Both the position numbers and the translations under genes were made by a program. A DNA stretch of 8,035 nt from an uncultured Coriobacteriaceae bacterium (GTDB taxonomy: Bacteria; Actinomycetota; Coriobacteriia; Coriobacteriales; Eggerthellaceae). Below, in pieces: positions 6,700-8,035 of this stretch (position 1 is the first letter of the stretch; every line of letters begins with the position of its first letter). The notes under the pieces were generated by a model that saw only the letters and a program-made list of their open reading frames with translations, did not search any database and was not told where the DNA came from. The DNA lies in contig CADBQL010000300.1 in the NCBI GenBank assembly GCA_902796815.1, positions 1-8,035 of the forward strand, given 5' to 3'.

Positions 6700-8035
6700 C
6701 ACGACACCGCCGTAGCTGCCGCCACGAAGTCGCGGAAAAGCGGATGCGGCTTGCCAGGTCGGCTCTTGAACTCGGGATGTGCTTGCGTGGCGACGAACCA
6801 GTGATGTTCGGGCAGCTCGATCATTTCCACCAAGCGCTCGTCGGGCGACAGGCCCGAAATCGAAAGCCCGGCCTCTGCAAGCCTGCCCCGATAGGCGTTG
6901 CTCACCTCGTAGCGATGGCGGTGGCGCTCATATATGAGCTCTTTACCGTATGCTTGGAAGGCGCGCGTCTCGGGCGCAATCTTGCAAGGATAGGCGCCAA
7001 GGCGCATGGTGCCACCCTTGTTCTCGACGTCTTCTTGCTCGGGCATGAGATCGATAACGAAAGGAACGCCCTTGTCTGCAAGTGTCCCCTCGTCGGCAAA
7101 CTCGGCCGACGTCGCACCGCTCAATCCTGCTACATTGCGAGCGAACTCGCAAACTGCCGCTTGCAGGCCCAGGCAGATGCCCAAAAACGGAATACCCTGC
7201 TCGCGGGCATAGCGCGCAGCGAGAATCTTGCCCTCGAAGGCGCGCTGGCCGAAGCCGCCCGGAATCAGGATGCCGTCGACGTTCTTCAGGACGCTCGCGG
7301 CGCTGCTATCGGTGAGCTCTTCTCCGTTGATCAACCGAATATCCACGTTCACCCCGTTTGCGACGCCCGCGTGATGGAGCGCCTCGATGACCGATAGGTA
7401 CGCATCGGGCAAGCTCGTGTACTTGCCCACGACGGCAATGTGCACCTCGCCTTCGCAGCGGGCGGCAGCCTCCACGTAATCGGCCATGGGAACATGGGCA
7501 AGCTCGCACTCGGGAAGCTTCAGCCGCTGCAGCACTTTCGTATCGAATCCCTGCCCGAAGAGGTCGAGGGGCACCTCGTATATGCTCGAAGCATCCACGC
7601 AGGAAAGAACCGAATCAACATCGACATCGCAGAAATGGGCGATCTTCGCACGCACGGAATCGCTGATCTCGTGGTCGGAGCGACACACGATGAAGTCGGG
7701 CTGCACGCCCATCGAGCGCATTTCCTTCACAGAATGCTGCGTAGGCTTCGTCTTCACCTCGTGAGCGGCGGCGATGTAGGGCACCAGGCTCACGTGCACG
7801 AACACGACGTTGTCGGCGCCCAGCTCGTGACGCAGCTGACGAACCGCCTCGATGAACGGCTGCCCTTCGATGTCGCCGATCGTTCCGCCGATTTCGGAAA
7901 TGACGATGTGCGCGCCCGTCTGTGATGCCGCGCGCAGCACGCGCTCCTTTATGGCGTCGGTCACATGGGGAATCACCTGCACCGTGCCGCCGAGGAAATC
8001 GCCGCGCCGTTCGCGCGCCACGAGCGACTGGTAGA
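6699..8035 (-). CDS. pyrG: CTP synthase, N-terminus cut by window edge
   Basis: PyrG makes CTP from UTP, ATP and glutamine, the last step of de novo pyrimidine nucleotide synthesis, in the cytoplasm. The 444 visible residues run in frame from the window edge (YQSLVARERRGDFLGGTVQV). Compared with E. coli PyrG (about 545 residues), roughly 95 N-terminal residues are missing, including the P-loop. Visible parts: the amidoligase domain with SEIGGTIGDIE and the nucleotide-binding KTKPTQHSVKEM; the linker with VVGKYTSLPDAYLSV; and the class I glutaminase with PGGFGQR, nucleophile Cys in GICLGLQ (codon 7173-7175), and the catalytic His and Glu of QAHPEF (codons 6777-6779 and 6771-6773). The glutaminase triad is therefore complete. 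The GTG at 8021 lies inside the conserved domain and is not the start. The TGA stop at 6701-6699 overlaps the regulator's ATG. Nothing looks broken. Confidence 0.98.
   Translation of the reverse strand, partial: YQSLVARERRGDFLGGTVQVIPHVTDAIKERVLRAASQTGAHIVISEIGGTIGDIEGQPFIEAVRQLRHELGADNVVFVHVSLVPYIAAAHEVKTKPTQHSVKEMRSMGVQPDFIVCRSDHEISDSVRAKIAHFCDVDVDSVLSCVDASSIYEVPLDLFGQGFDTKVLQRLKLPECELAHVPMADYVEAAARCEGEVHIAVVGKYTSLPDAYLSVIEALHHAGVANGVNVDIRLINGEELTDSSAASVLKNVDGILIPGGFGQRAFEGKILAARYAREQGIPFLGICLGLQAAVCEFARNVAGLSGATSAEFADEGTLADKGVPFVIDLMPEQEDVENKGGTMRLGAYPCKIAPETRAFQAYGKELIYERHRHRYEVSNAYRGRLAEAGLSISGLSPDERLVEMIELPEHHWFVATQAHPEFKSRPGKPHPLFRDFVAAATAVS

Noticed and set aside
6744..7397. A 217-codon plus-strand open frame
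   Set aside because: It is opposite the PyrG glutaminase domain, whose catalytic residues are all present in the minus frame. No independent motif is seen.
8019..8021. GTG at 8021 as the start of pyrG
   Set aside because: The frame stays open to the window edge with conserved PyrG residues (YQSLV), and the P-loop region is still missing, so the true start is upstream outside the window.

Overview
The window holds four genes, all read from the minus strand, so in transcription order they run right to left: pyrG (CTP synthase, start outside the window), a small OmpR/PhoB-type winged-helix regulator resembling actinobacterial GlnR, gltB (glutamate synthase large subunit, complete) and gltD (glutamate synthase small subunit, end outside the window). 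Coding density is very high. The only non-coding stretch of any size is the 237 bp between the regulator and gltB.

The organism is probably a fairly high-GC Gram-positive of the Actinomycetota. The regulator's DNA-binding domain resembles the GlnR proteins of Streptomyces and Mycobacterium as I remember them, and the GOGAT sequences carry variants I loosely associate with gut anaerobes. A Coriobacteriia/Eggerthellales member is my best guess, but this is inference and no marker in the window fixes the taxon.

Layout: 8035-6699 is pyrG, whose TGA stop shares its last base with the ATG of the regulator (TGATG). 6699-6028 is the regulator. 6027-5791 is the gltBD control region: a 9-bp-stem inverted repeat, an array of four 5-mers spaced every 11 bp that fits the Streptomyces GlnR operator pattern, a possible -10 box, a small leader hairpin followed by five T, and a strong ribosome binding site. 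5790-1129 is gltB; gltD starts 15 nt later and runs to base 1.

Functionally this is a glutamine/glutamate node. PyrG spends glutamine to aminate UTP to CTP. GltBD uses glutamine, 2-oxoglutarate and NADPH to make two glutamates. A nitrogen-type regulator lies between them, tied to pyrG by translation and sitting just upstream of a candidate binding site in front of gltB. Its receiver domain lacks the usual phosphorylation residues and has Glu where the phospho-Asp would be. That arrangement is the most interesting aspect of the window. The enzymes themselves look ordinary and intact. I saw no tRNA, rRNA, CRISPR array, insertion sequence or other mobile element.
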